From the NCBI GenBank assembly GCA_022836615.1, contig MU405211.1, positions 310,001 through 374,000 on the forward strand: a DNA stretch of 64,000 nucleotides. The letters run 5' to 3'. This stretch comes from Annulohypoxylon bovei var. microspora. Lineage: Eukaryota > Ascomycota > Sordariomycetes > Xylariales > Hypoxylaceae. The position numbers and the translations under genes are program-made. Position 1 is the first letter of the stretch; the number at the start of each line of letters is the position of its first letter. A model generated the notes under the pieces. The model was given only the letters and a program-made list of their open reading frames with translations, did not search any database and was not told the DNA's origin. Positions 10,004-21,027 of this stretch are shown in pieces.

Positions 10004-11182
10004 AGCGAAGGGCAAGACTCGCAAGTACCTACGTAGGTACCTACATATTATGATAAGGAGGCTAAGAGTTTATTGGTAAAGTTGTTGAGGGTCACTCGAC
10101 TTGCTGATGTGAAAGCATTGCCAGTTGCATTGCCTAGGTACTTTCGCATTATAATTTACATATTCATCATAAGGCTTGGCTTCAGCCCATCACTACACGT
10201 TCGTTTCATAAATCGGCGACTTTTTATGGCTCTTTTATCCGAAACCCGTTGCTTAGCCACCTTGAAGGATTACAAAATGGATCTTCTCACCGTTCAGCTT
10301 CGGATGGTCGGGTTTAGATTGTATTAGGGTATATCAAAATATTTAAACAGTTCACACGAGCCTTTAAAGTGAGAGTAGTCCAAGTGCCTATTATATGGAT
10401 ATCTGAATGCCAAACCCCAGTTTCCACCCGCACTGCAACTAAGCCGGTGTGGAGTTCGGCATTTTCTTATATCCTTTCCAATCAGACCTATTCTAAATAA
10501 GGCTCCCGCTGTCTAGTGCAGATCATCCGGAGACTTTAAATCTCATATCAATATTATTTTGTACTGACGCTACGAGTACGAGATGATCGCCACGCGCTGC
10601 GGATGCGGATACTGGTATCTCCATAAGCTATCTCCATAGGGTCGGTAAACCGTGCGTGTGTAATGCCTCAACTTGGTATTTTGTGCACAACAGCTAGATT
10701 ATGCACGGGGCTTGTCCACCCACATCTAGGTAGTATATGCACATACCGTTTAGCAGCGTTTAGTTATCAAGGTTGTACCAGATTCGGACGATCGGAAATA
10801 GAACCTATTACCATTCATCCATTTCACCCCCATGGCCTCGAGAACGCGTATCCTGGGCGCACAGGGGCAATAGTCTGGCCGACGTTGGGCTACATTTATG
10901 CATGGTATGCTGTCTTCATCTTCCCCGGCAGTATAATTCCGACCCTCCGTCACTCGCCGAACTCCTCATCGTTGAAACTAAGTAGGTAGCTATCAGTCGT
11001 CGCGCTCTCGTCGCCATGCGCCACTCGAGTGGGCGCAAAAGTGCGGAGACGGCTCTAGGACGGCTCCGGGACGGCTTTCAAGAATTGTATAATATAACAT
11101 GATCCTGTGGCTTTGAAAGAGAGACCATTTAAGAACATCACACAATTTGTTTCCATAGTCGCATCTGTATAAATCAACAAAC
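10004..11182. other. Intergenic with palindromic tetranucleotide motif
   Basis: This is about 1.2 kb between the GST-like and P450 genes. A nearly perfect palindrome of the intergenic motif (GTACCTACGTAGGTACCTAC) lies at 10026-10045, just after the GST stop. Frames of 60-108 codons around 10.7-11.0 kb lack motif support. Confidence 0.55.
10026..10045. repeat. Palindromic CTAC/GTAG motif
   Basis: A 20-bp near-palindrome (GTACCTACGTAGGTACCTAC) that lies 22 bp past the GST stop codon. It could form a hairpin in the 3' UTR. Confidence 0.65.
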
Positions 11183-12853
11183 ATGGCACCTCTGCTAGCA
11201 AGCAGCCCCCTCAATTGGGCCTTGATTGGCGTAGCGCTTGTAAGTTTGCTGCCCGCTGAGCCATATAACTGTCGAAAATCACAGAAGGAAAAATTCAACT
11301 AACCAGAGCCCCAGGTTGTCTCATTAGTTGTAGGCAAGGCGTTCTACAACATCTTTCTACACCCTCTCCGATCCTACCCGGGTCCCTTTCTTTGGAGACT
11401 CTTCCCCTTTCCTAAGTACCTTCAGTTAGCGCGTGGAGGTTTGCCCATTCAGATGAGGGAGATACATGCCAAATACGGTCCAATTGTACGAATAGCCCCG
11501 AACGAGCTTGCATTTTGCGATCCTCAGGCATGGAAGGACATCTACGGCCACCGCCATAATGGGGCGCCAGAGCTGCCTAAGTATGAATATTTCTATCGCG
11601 CTGTGGATAATATGCCGAGAGGCATCATCAATGCATTCCGGGACGAACACGCCACTTTGCGTCGCCAGCTGTCACACGGATTCTCCGAACGATCGATGCA
11701 GCTTCAGGAGCCCATCATCGGATCGTATGTTGACTTGTTAATTCGTCGACTTCAAGAGCAATGCCAAGGAGGCACTGTTTCTCTCAACATGCGGGAGTGG
11801 TTGAATTGGACCACTTTCGATATCATTGGAGATTTGGCCTTCGGTTCCTCATTCGACTGTCTCGAAAAGTCCGATTATCATCCTTGGGTCAAGATTGTAG
11901 CCAACTCGGTACAGCAAGTCGCTTTCATGGGCGCCCTTTCCGGCATAGGACTTCGACCAGTTGTTCGAGCTGCCCTAAAAATGATGAAGCTCGCGATCAC
12001 GGACAACCAAGCATTAATCCGGGCAAAATTGAAGCAGAGGATTGAGCTCGGTGTTGAGAGACCGGATTTTATTGAGAGTCTCATCAAGAGGAAGGAGACG
12101 GGCGATATGAGCTTCATGCAGGTCGCTACCAACGCCGGTACTCTCATCGTAGCTGGGAGTGAGACGACGGCGACCCTTCTGAGCGGTGCCATATATCTCC
12201 TGACGACTAACCCGGATAAGCTTGAAAATCTCACCAAGGAGGTCCGCTCTGCATTTAACAATGACGACGATATTACATTTACCTCGGTCGGCAAATTGTC
12301 GTATATGCTGGCTTGTCTTAACGAATCCCTCCGACAGTACCCCCCTGTTCCGACCGGAATGCCACGGCAGGCTCCTAAAGGCGGTGCTTACATATCAGGC
12401 AAATTTGTTCCAGAGAACGTGAGTACTAACTCCCTTTACCCCTATAACACGGCGTTAACACAATTCATAGACCGTCGTGGCAGTCTGGCAGTACGCCATC
12501 AACCACGACCCACACTTCTGGACGGAGCCCGACACATTCGCACCGGAGCGATTCATGGGCGACCCGAAATTCAAGAGCGACCAGCTCGATGCGATGCAGC
12601 CGTTCAGCGTCGGTCCACGGAACTGCATCGGTCGCAAGTAAGTCTCCCCTTCTTGTTGGTCGTCATGAACATCACGTGCTGACGTTGGATTAGTATGGCT
12701 TACGCCGAGATGCGGCTTATCTTGGCCAGAATCATATTCAACTTTGATATGACGATTGATGAGGATAGTCGTAGATGGATAAAAGAACAACAGGCATACA
12801 TCTTGTGGAAAAAGCCGGCGTTGAACGTTTACATGAAGCCTGTCGTTAGGTGA
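11183..12853 (+). CDS. Cytochrome P450 monooxygenase (CYP65/isotrichodermin hydroxylase-like)
   Basis: Four exons: 11183-11239, 11315-12418, 12471-12637 and 12694-12853, 495 residues. The N terminus is a short membrane anchor followed by the proline-rich hinge HPLRSYPGP. The I-helix oxygen-activation motif is AGSETTAT, the K-helix ExxR is ESLR, and the PERF motif is APERF. The heme-binding loop is FSVGPRNCIGR with ligand Cys439. All catalytic motifs are therefore intact in an ER-bound class II monooxygenase. The hinge and the NHDPHFWTEPDTFAPERFMG block resemble the isotrichodermin C-15 hydroxylase group common in fungal secondary metabolism. The substrate cannot be inferred. The first exon is only 19 codons and encodes most of the anchor. 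Neighbours are a GST-like gene and an MFS permease. Confidence 0.9.
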
Positions 12854-13260
12854 GATGGATGATCAGGTAGGAGGTTGATCCACTGATAGAGGTACCTAGC
12901 TCAGGAATTTCGCGATTGAAATATTAAAGATTATGTATGGCAAAGCTATCAGATTGATAACGGTCCTGTAGCCTTTTTTTTTGTGTTGTTTTTTTGTATC
13001 TGCTATTTCTTAACTTTGTTGGGTTGGGAATTGGGAATCGTAGGGTGGGAAAAGGGATAGCTAGGAAGTTTACCTATATTTGTATTTTTACGAAGAAATT
13101 TAATCACCCGTCTTCCGATCCTCCGCCCATTTCTCATTTATGAGCACTATCAGGGAGCCACGTACGTATTACGCCAAGGTCCGCTGTCATGCACATGAAT
13201 AGGTACCTACCTACATAAGTGTTGGTTATGTTGGTTACTTTTACCGTCCACCTTGCAGAA
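12854..13260. other. Intergenic
   Basis: This is the 3' flank of the P450. It is AT-rich, with a T-run near 12970 and one TACCTACCTAC motif near 13200. It ends at the MITE-like element. Confidence 0.5.
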
Positions 13261-13463
13261 TAGCGCTAGATTAAATGGGCCATGTGCGAATAACAGTGTC
13301 TAACACTTTACGGAAGCTGATCCCTTAAACTACTTACTTAGGTAGCTTACACGTTTTATGGCTGACAGAAAGTGTTCATTCGGTAAGAAGGGGATAGCAA
13401 ATGCACAGTGCTCAGCAGTAGTATTAACACTACTTCGCACATGGCCCGTTTGATTTGGCGCCA
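13261..13463. mobile_element. MITE-like element, copy 1
   Basis: A 203-bp non-coding element bounded by 30-bp terminal inverted repeats at 13261-13290 and 13434-13463. The repeats match at 25 of 30 positions, and all five differences are transitions. A second related copy lies at 26815-27006 with the same ends and partly conserved interior (AACAGTGTCTAAC near the left end, GGTAAGAAGGG in the middle). No transposase frame lies inside, so it would be mobilised in trans by a DNA transposon. A target-site duplication is not evident. Transition-only decay suggests RIP or methyl-cytosine deamination. Confidence 0.75.
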
Positions 13464-13769
13464 TCTGCCTCCGTACCCGTACCTCCTTATGAAAAATTCA
13501 ATTCTCTTTCCTTGCTGTTTAAAGTCCCGAGACATAAATTATTATTCCCGAAGTGATACATCATCTGTCTGTTACGATATGACCTCGATAATTCGCAGTT
13601 GCTAAGTAATATCTTTTTTACAGCCTTAAAAAGCAAAAGTCATCTAGGTAGGTAGAGACCTACTTATTACGTGAGCAGACAAATCAGCAAATAATCATTC
13701 CAGGAATCGATAAGCTTCTTTTTCTAGCAGACGCCAAGAAATCCAATACTAGATCATATATTATTGCCC
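13464..13769. other. Intergenic
   Basis: This is a short AT-rich stretch between the MITE-like element and the 3' end of the MFS gene, with one TAGGTAGGTAG motif near 13648. No gene is seen. Confidence 0.5.
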
Positions 13770-15554
13770 CTAGACCGCATAACGATATTGGGGACGAGCC
13801 TCCATGCCTAGCGCGTGGGGTATTTCCCCTGAATCGAGTTTCTTATTCAAACGCGCATAGTATTGCCGCATCGTCAAGGCCGTAACGATGAACACACCTT
13901 GGGTACAACCAACAGTGATTAACGCCGGCCGATAAACGGGTGCATCCTGGTCTCGGTATATCAATGAGGAAATAATCCCAGCCAAGTTCATAGCCATGTA
14001 GCTCAAGCCGAGCGATACGGCACGGCCTGTTGTAGTAGGAATGTTCGACGCCAGCCACGCCGGCACCAAGTTACTCGGGATGAAGGTGGCAAATGTGATT
14101 AAGTACGTCAAGAAGTACCCGACTTGAGGCTGGTGGACTAAATCGAGGGTACCTAGAAGAATCCAAGCTACCAAAGAAATAACTATTGTGCCACAAGCAT
14201 ATGTCGCGCGTTGCTGGTAGCGGTCTGAGAGCCAACATATGGTAACTTGGAATACTGACGCTGTTAGGTTAGGTCCGACGGTATACAAATTAGCAGTAGT
14301 AGTTTCAGTTGTAAGTCGTTTGATCATCGTCTGTAGAAAAGGGGGGTTCAGTTAAAAACTCAACTCGTAAAATCAGGGATGTGAAATTACACGTACCGGA
14401 AGGAAGTTTGAACTGCTAGCCACGCCAACACCATACATCAAAGCCATGAATGCGAAGACCCAAGTTGGCCAATGCTTGAGCTGTTTCTTCGCATCATCCC
14501 AATGAAATTCCTTGTCGTGATCTTGGGAGTCTAGCTCAAGGCGACATTTGGCAAGTTGAACCTCTTCCTCGGTATACCATCGCGACGTTTCAGGACTTCG
14601 AGGGGCGAACATATAGAGGTAGGCTGCAACAACGGCTGTGATAGAGCCTTCGATAAGGAATAAATATTGCCAGCCCTTGTTCCAGTAACATTTGTCAGGA
14701 ACCCCTTTTATCTTCTTGGGCGGGTGATGGTATTGTAGGCTCACCTTTAACCTTCCTTTCCATTGAAAAACACTCCATGAGATCAAACCCGATACAGCAC
14801 CCTGAAATACTGCGTTAATTATATGAAATCTTATGCATCTGGGTAAGCTTTATCACTAACTGCAATGAAGCCCATTTGTCCAATCCAAGAGACTCGAAAT
14901 GCCATTTCCTTTCTAGTGTAGAATAAGGATAAGTAATAAACTTCACAAGGCTTATCTAGTATGTGTTAACATTTTTAACCGTGGTACATGTGATCCTCTA
15001 ACGTACTATGTTAACTATTAGCAATTAGGGCCTCTTCAAGACAGGTACCTATGCACATACCAAGCTGCTTCAAGGGCGCCCATTATAATTCTAGCCGCCA
15101 TAATTCCAGAAAAGCTCTTAGCTGCAGCAGAGCCCATTGTGCAAGCTCCCCAGCATAAAATAGCGAGAGGAATTATTCTAGCAGAATTGTACTTTTTTGC
15201 TAATATCGACCAAGGGATGTTAAAAAGTCCATACGGGATGTAAAATAAGACTAGTAGAAGCGAGAACTGATTGCCCACTAGGCCCAAGTCTTTCTCGAAG
15301 CCGTCTGTCTTCGCATTTCCCAGGTTGGCACGATCAAGGGTATGAGTGAAGTATGCAAGAGCTGCGACAGTTAGTCATATCTCTACATTAACGTGAAGAA
15401 GAAAAAACAAGCAACACTCACCTAAGCCTGGCATCATTAACAAGTCGGTTTTCCTCACGAGCCGCTTCTCTGCTGCGGCGTCACTCTCGAATGATCTATC
15501 AATCTCCAAAGCCACATCATCGCGTCGCTTTTCCTCTTTATCGCTGTCTGCCAT
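13770..15554 (-). CDS. MFS permease, anion:cation symporter (Dal5/Tna1-like) family
   Basis: Six exons on the minus strand: 15554-15422, 15361-15057, 14950-14861, 14801-14745, 14675-14397 and 14330-13770, 474 residues. The N-terminal tail is charged, followed by LAYFTHTLDRANLGNAKTDG, the classic TM1 signature with the DRxNxGNA block of allantoate, nicotinate and pantothenate permeases. Further blocks are GWQYLFLIEGS and RSPETSRWYTEEE after TM6. About 12 membrane segments are implied. It should carry a small organic anion across the plasma membrane by proton symport. The second intron junction (TAT|gtgcat ... ataag|CCT) uses a weak donor and was chosen because it restores WYPCEVYYLS, so that boundary is less sure. 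It lies between a P450 and an M19 dipeptidase. Confidence 0.85.
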
Positions 15555-16404
15555 GGTTAAAACGTGGATATTTCTGATTAAATTCACGTATTAGGCTCTA
15601 CCTAGGCAGATGCTAGAGGATATGAAGGCAAGAATGTATAACTAATGTAAATTTTTACTAATGTTTATATTCTTCTGTCTTGATAAATGTTACGCGAATC
15701 CTACTAAATGTTGTCCAGGAAGAACTTTGTGATCTGTATCTGAGGCTCTGGTATGATGACAATTGCGTGCTTATCAATTTTATACCCCCCTTAGACGGGG
15801 GTACAGAACCCTGTAAAAATGATAGATATTATAGAGGGGGTACCAAACATTGTCAACCAACATGCATGTCGGCAACCTTGATCACAGTCACCTAGCTAAT
15901 TGAGCTTACTAGCCGAGCAGATTCCCAATTCAACCCCCGAAAATATATTAAATCCGTGACCAATCCGTTACCCATGAGTTCTTCCATAAAAACGCCTTGG
16001 AGAAAGCATGTCTTCTACGACGAGATCCTATCATTGCTTTGAACTGCTTTCCCTTAAACGAACATAACGATACTAGGGTAACATTACGCTACCAAATCTA
16101 GGAGATATGAGAGGGGGGGAGTGACGCGAAAGATCACGATAACGATGTGCTTGGACACCTCCACGAACCGGCCGGCAGGCAAGCCGGGTTTAGATCTTGG
16201 CGTCGGGTGCGGAAACAAGACTCCTGAATTTTCGGCCGAGAAGTGCCGATGACCCCGACGTAGCAGATGACATCGATCTTAGATATGGCCCAGAAGGAGA
16301 CGTTAAAGATTACTACGATTTCTAAATTACAATTACGTTACAGTGATTTCCTCGCGTAGAATATAAGTACCTAAAGTCTCCGGGACGGCGAACCAACGGC
16401 GCAC
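15555..16404. other. Intergenic, divergent promoter region
   Basis: This spacer separates the MFS gene (minus) from the M19 dipeptidase (plus). It contains runs of G and C near 15786-15840 (opposed CCCCCC and GGGGG runs) and a TATA-like ATATAAG about 45 bp upstream of the dipeptidase start. No gene is seen. Confidence 0.55.
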
Positions 16405-18031
16405 ATGGCACCGAGTGCTGAGACGGATTCAAGGCCGAGCACCCCGCCTCGAACGGCAATTAGGTCGGATGGAGCGAACATAAACACGGATGAAAATGCT
16501 CTCATTATCCATCCCCAAGCTTTGCAATATAGCTGGTTGAGGCGTTGGAGAAGCACAATAATAGCAGCTAGTTTCGCGATTCTCGCTACCCCTTTTACGT
16601 CCCTGGGAAGTTGGTTCTTGTTAGCGGAATCTCCGATCGACCCAACCAACTATGCGCTACGGACCAAGCGCATACTAGAGACAACGCCGCTCATCGATGG
16701 CCACAATGATTTTCCGTGGCTTCTCCGTGTTGAATTGCACAATCGCATATACGATGGCAAGTTCAACCCAAACCAGCGCTTGCTGGGTCATACAGATATC
16801 GGCCGAATGAGACAAGGAAAGATGGGAGGTCAGTTCTGGAGTGTACATGTTAAATGTGACGCAGCCCAGAAACATTTCGAAGATCCATCTGTAGGTAGGC
16901 TTCTTTCTCTCTATTCGGCCTATCGTTTCATCTATTATGTCCCTGGATTCTGACCAATTGATGGCAATATTCAGTGGATAGTGCGTGACACTCTCGAGCA
17001 GATTGACGTAGCCAAGCGGTTTATCGCAGAGTCTCCGGAAGTTTTTACTTATTGCGAAACACCATCATGTGCTCGCGCTTCATTCAAAAATGGGCGCATC
17101 GCGAGCATGCTAGGGATCGAAGGCGGCCACCAGCTCGGAGGTTCCATCGCTGCTGTTCGACAAGCATATGACCTAGGGGTTCGATACATTACGACTACAC
17201 ATAACTGCGACAACGCCTGGGCAACGTCTGCTTCAACCGTCGCTCGCGGGAAGACCGACAACGGCCTTACAGCACTGGGCGCCGCTTATGTCCGTGAGTC
17301 GAACCGTCTCGGGATGATGATCGATCTCTCGCATGTCTCTCACCAGACCATGCGAGATGTCCTGTCTATTACTCAAACTCCTGTGATCTTCTCTCACTCA
17401 GGCGCATATTCAGTCACGCCTCATTTACGAAATGTCCCCAACGATGTGCTTCGCAGTATCCGCCGGAACGGAGGAATAGTGATGGCCGTGTTCGTGAATC
17501 GCTTCCTGAATATGAAGGACCCAAGTGCAGTCACAATTCACGATGTTGTAGATCATATTTGGCACTTAACTAAAATAGCTGGTTGGGAACATGTTGGCAT
17601 TGGATCTGATTTTAGCGGGACCCCTTTTACTCCTAGTGGCCTGGAGGTAAGTGACTCTTAGACACCAAGCACACCGTATTAGCTATTTACTTATAAATTC
17701 ATAGGATGTCTCCAAGTATCCGGATTTAATCGAGCTCTTGATGGCTCGCGGGGCTACTGATGATCAAATAAAACTCTTAGTAGGGGATAATATACTACGC
17801 GTTTGGGCGTCGATTGAGCGCAGAGCTCAGGAAATTCAATCGCAAGGGGAGAAGCCCGTCGAGGAAGAATGGGAGTGGCGTAAGTGGCATAGAGGCTACA
17901 AAAGCTCGCCTTACATGTATCGAGAGACAAGGGAGAGGGCAGCGAGGGAGGATTGGGGTCAACCTGAACAGTTTAATGTTGACAAGTCTGGGAACCACGC
18001 TACTACAGTGAAAGCCGAGAATGACCTCTAA
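16405..18031 (+). CDS. Membrane dipeptidase, peptidase family M19 (renal dipeptidase type)
   Basis: Three exons: 16405-16890, 16975-17646 and 17705-18031 (introns of 84 and 58 bp), 494 residues. An N-terminal cytosolic tail of about 50 residues is followed by a single hydrophobic segment near residues 52-75, suggesting a type II membrane protein. Zinc-site motifs of M19 are all present: DGHND (His-x-Asp), GIEGGHQLGG (bridging Glu), LSHVSH (His) and GIGSDFSG (Asp). The enzyme hydrolyses dipeptides and, in animals and some fungi, cysteinyl-glycine conjugates derived from glutathione. This makes its position next to a GST-like gene, a P450 and an MFS gene interesting. The C-terminal ~60 residues are charged and extend past the barrel. 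Confidence 0.92.
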
Positions 18032-18787
18032 TTAGTCCTGGCACTTATTATTATAATTTAGAGATAGCTTTGGCAATTGAACCAATCTGATTAAGACCTT
18101 GATATGATTTGAAATACTACATGAAATGGCGACCAAGATTTACAATTTGGCTTTCCGAGTTCTAAGATTTGTTTCTATCCACACATCCCCCTTTTACTCC
18201 ATAGAATTGAGGTCGAGATAGATAAATATGGGACGCGAGTCGTCAATGGTCCACTACATCACGCAGTCTCAGGATACAGCCATCTAAGATAGAAGTCATA
18301 CTCATGCCATGATAATGATAGATATTTCGGTCACTAAGATCCGAAAATTCGGCATGGATCTACCCGATACCAGTCATTCGGGTTCGTTAACACGGCACGA
18401 ACGACGGATGAGAGCCTGGGGACTAATCTGTCCCCGAATCAATCAGGTTTCGTAGATTTGCTGAAAAGGTTACATGCAAGCGGCCGTCTAACATGGGTCG
18501 TATGTTGTTACCAAAGATGGGTTAAAGCGCAGGGCGACCCTAGTCCGTTTTCTCGTGCCGAGCACCATCGTGTTACAATTTATAATATTAACCCATTGGC
18601 TAGAAAGAGATCGCTACCTACCATGCGGGGATCTCGCATCAATGGAGCCGATTAATGAGCGATGATATCTACCTCATGATATGATCATAATATTTTATTA
18701 TGCCCGAGAGACGTCACCCTCTACCTCATAATCATAGTCGGGCAGTGAGACGAATTGTGTCAAACTCTGGGTATCTTATCAACCAAG
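18032..18787. other. Intergenic
   Basis: This is about 750 bp between the dipeptidase and the second P450, both plus strand. It contains no supportable coding frame or repeat and includes the P450 promoter. Confidence 0.5.
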
Positions 18788-20704
18788 ATGGCTGTTCTGC
18801 CCACTTCACTGGATGAGCTCGCGGCATTCGAGATTTCTCTCCTCTGGTCTCTAGTAAAGTTATTGATCATCGTCCCGGCAGTTTCGTTGGTCCTGTATAC
18901 TGCACTCAACGAGATAGTGCGGATACGAGCCCGAATCCCCGAGTTACCAGGACCATGGGGTTACCCCTTATTTGGGAGTCTTCCATCATTACGTGGCACC
19001 GCGACGTCAGACGAGTATAGGATAGTAGGTCGTGTCTTAGGTCGCTCCTCGAATATGACTCCAGTTCCATAATAACGCCTACCACATTCCACGGAGTGGA
19101 CAACAGTGCTAACTCTTATGATCACAGTGGGCCGAGCGGTACGGCGATGTGTTCCAAGTACAACTAGGAAACGTCACGGCTGTAATAGTTAATAGCACAG
19201 CAGCAGCTCGTGCGCTCTTCATCACTCAGCGAGAGGCTACGAACTCGCGGCCCGTTTTCTACGTCTTACATAAAAAGGTACAGCAAGGTAGACCTGTAAC
19301 GAGTATCGGGACTAGTCCTTGGGACGAAAGCTGCAAACGGCGGCGTAAAGTCTCGGCCACCGCTTTGAATAAGACTAGCACGGAGAGTTATCTTCCAGTA
19401 CGCACAATCTCCAATGTAACATACCGTGATCCTTCCTAACTAACTTTCATACGTAATAGATCTTAGACCTAGAGTCAAGAGCATTCATTCTTGACATATT
19501 ATCCAGTTGCGAGGGCGGCAGGGAATCTGTCGACGTGCTTGACCTTACGCGCAAATTCGCGTTGAACCTCAGTTTGACGTTAGCTTACGGAACCCGGTAA
19601 GCGTTACTATCCTCGATGTGAAAGGAGATCGACCGACTAACAGCGAATGCCAAGCGTCGAGGATGTCAAGGACTTACATCGGGATCTTATGATCTCCGAG
19701 ATCCTCTATATCGAGGAAGAGATCTCCAAGTTCAGGAATCCCACGAGCAACTACTCTAACTACATCCCGCTGCTTCGTCCGCTAAATATCATCGCCGGTT
19801 GGCTCGGGCTCCAGAAGGGCTCACACATGGCCGACATAGGAAAACGCCGTTATGCTTACCACCACGTGCTTCAGGAAAAGCTCAGAAGAGATATTGCCAA
19901 GGGTGTCGACCGCCCCTGTATTCAGGGCAATGTCCTAAAAGATCCAGAGAGTAAAGGCCTCACCGAAGGTGAACTCCTCAGCATCGGGTTGAGTATGCTT
20001 GCGGGTGCTGATACTACGAAGCGCTCGATAATGTGGGCTATCTTGCTACTCGCGCATCGCCCGGATATCCAGGAGAAGGCGTATCAGGCAATCAAGGAGG
20101 CCGACGCGCGCTTGCTCGAATCGCCACATGTCGCAAATTCCAGGGTTGAGTATCTAGAGGCTTTCACCAAGGAAGTCGGTCGCTATTTTGTAGTTCAACG
20201 TCTCGCGCTCCCGAAAGCCACGTACTCTGAGGTCCAATGGAACGGCGCGACGATACCGCCCAATACACTATTGTTTCTGAACTCATGGGCTTGCACAAGA
20301 GGTAAGGCGCCGTTGTTAACCTCGAGTAATGAGGTAGTGCATATTTCTAACAATCACTCATATATCTAGATCCATCTGTGTTCTCGGACCCAGACGTATT
20401 TGAGCCAGAGCGGTGGATGGACGGTGATCAGACGGCGAACCGGCATCAATACGCTTTCGGCATAGGAGGCCGCATGTGTGTAGCAAGCCACGTCGCGACC
20501 AAGGCTCTCTATGCTGCCTTCTTTCACCTGATTGCGCATTTCCAGGTACTTCCGGCGGAGGATACGAAGAACCCCATCGTTGCAGACCCCATAGAGGGCC
20601 TTCTAACTCGAGAGAACCCTATTGCGGGTCCGAAAGCTAGGACAGTCCGGTTTGTGCCGCGGAACGCCGACATAACTCGACAAATGCTGTCGTCGGTGGC
20701 TTGA
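18788..20704 (+). CDS. Cytochrome P450, CYP504-like (phenylacetate hydroxylase type)
   Basis: Five exons: 18788-19024, 19128-19397, 19460-19596, 19655-20301 and 20370-20704, 541 residues. It has an N-terminal membrane anchor, the hinge IPELPGPWGYPLFGS, I-helix LAGADTTKRS, ExxR as EVGR, and PERW as FEPERW. The heme loop is FGIGGRMCVAS with ligand Cys467. Glycine is replaced by alanine two places after the cysteine. The loop and the RLALPKATYSEVQWNGATIPP block resemble CYP504 enzymes such as PhacA, which 2-hydroxylate phenylacetate on the way to homogentisate. I infer a related substrate but cannot prove it. The acceptor of the third intron (ccaag, ending at 19654) was chosen because the nearer cag breaks the frame. 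No other homogentisate-pathway gene is in the window. Confidence 0.85.
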
Positions 20705-21027
20705 TAAGATGCATTACGTGTCTAGAGACGATGCCAGGCACCAGGTTAGAATATTGTACCATACAGTATATATGTTTAAGTAATCATAGACGCGTGACAA
20801 GGGTGAAATAGGAGCCACTGTGAGGTTACCCATCCAGCTCGTTCAGTACATACGGGATAGGCAGATCTGGCGTTAGCCACAGAACAAGGAAGACTAGAGG
20901 GGAGAAGGGAATCAAGTAACTCGAGTTATATATCTCCGTACATCTCCGGGCACCCCGGTCTGGCCGGTCCAAGCTTGTCCGCCACATTTAATCTTCATGT
21001 GCCACCCTAGTCTCAAGAATCTGTTAC
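20705..21027. other. Intergenic between convergent genes
   Basis: This is the 3' flank shared by the CYP504-like P450 (plus) and the catalase (minus). No feature is seen. Confidence 0.5.

Noticed and set aside
10663..10989. A 108-codon plus-strand frame before the P450
   Set aside because: No family resemblance, overlapping frames of similar length on both strands, and it lies in a promoter-like spacer.
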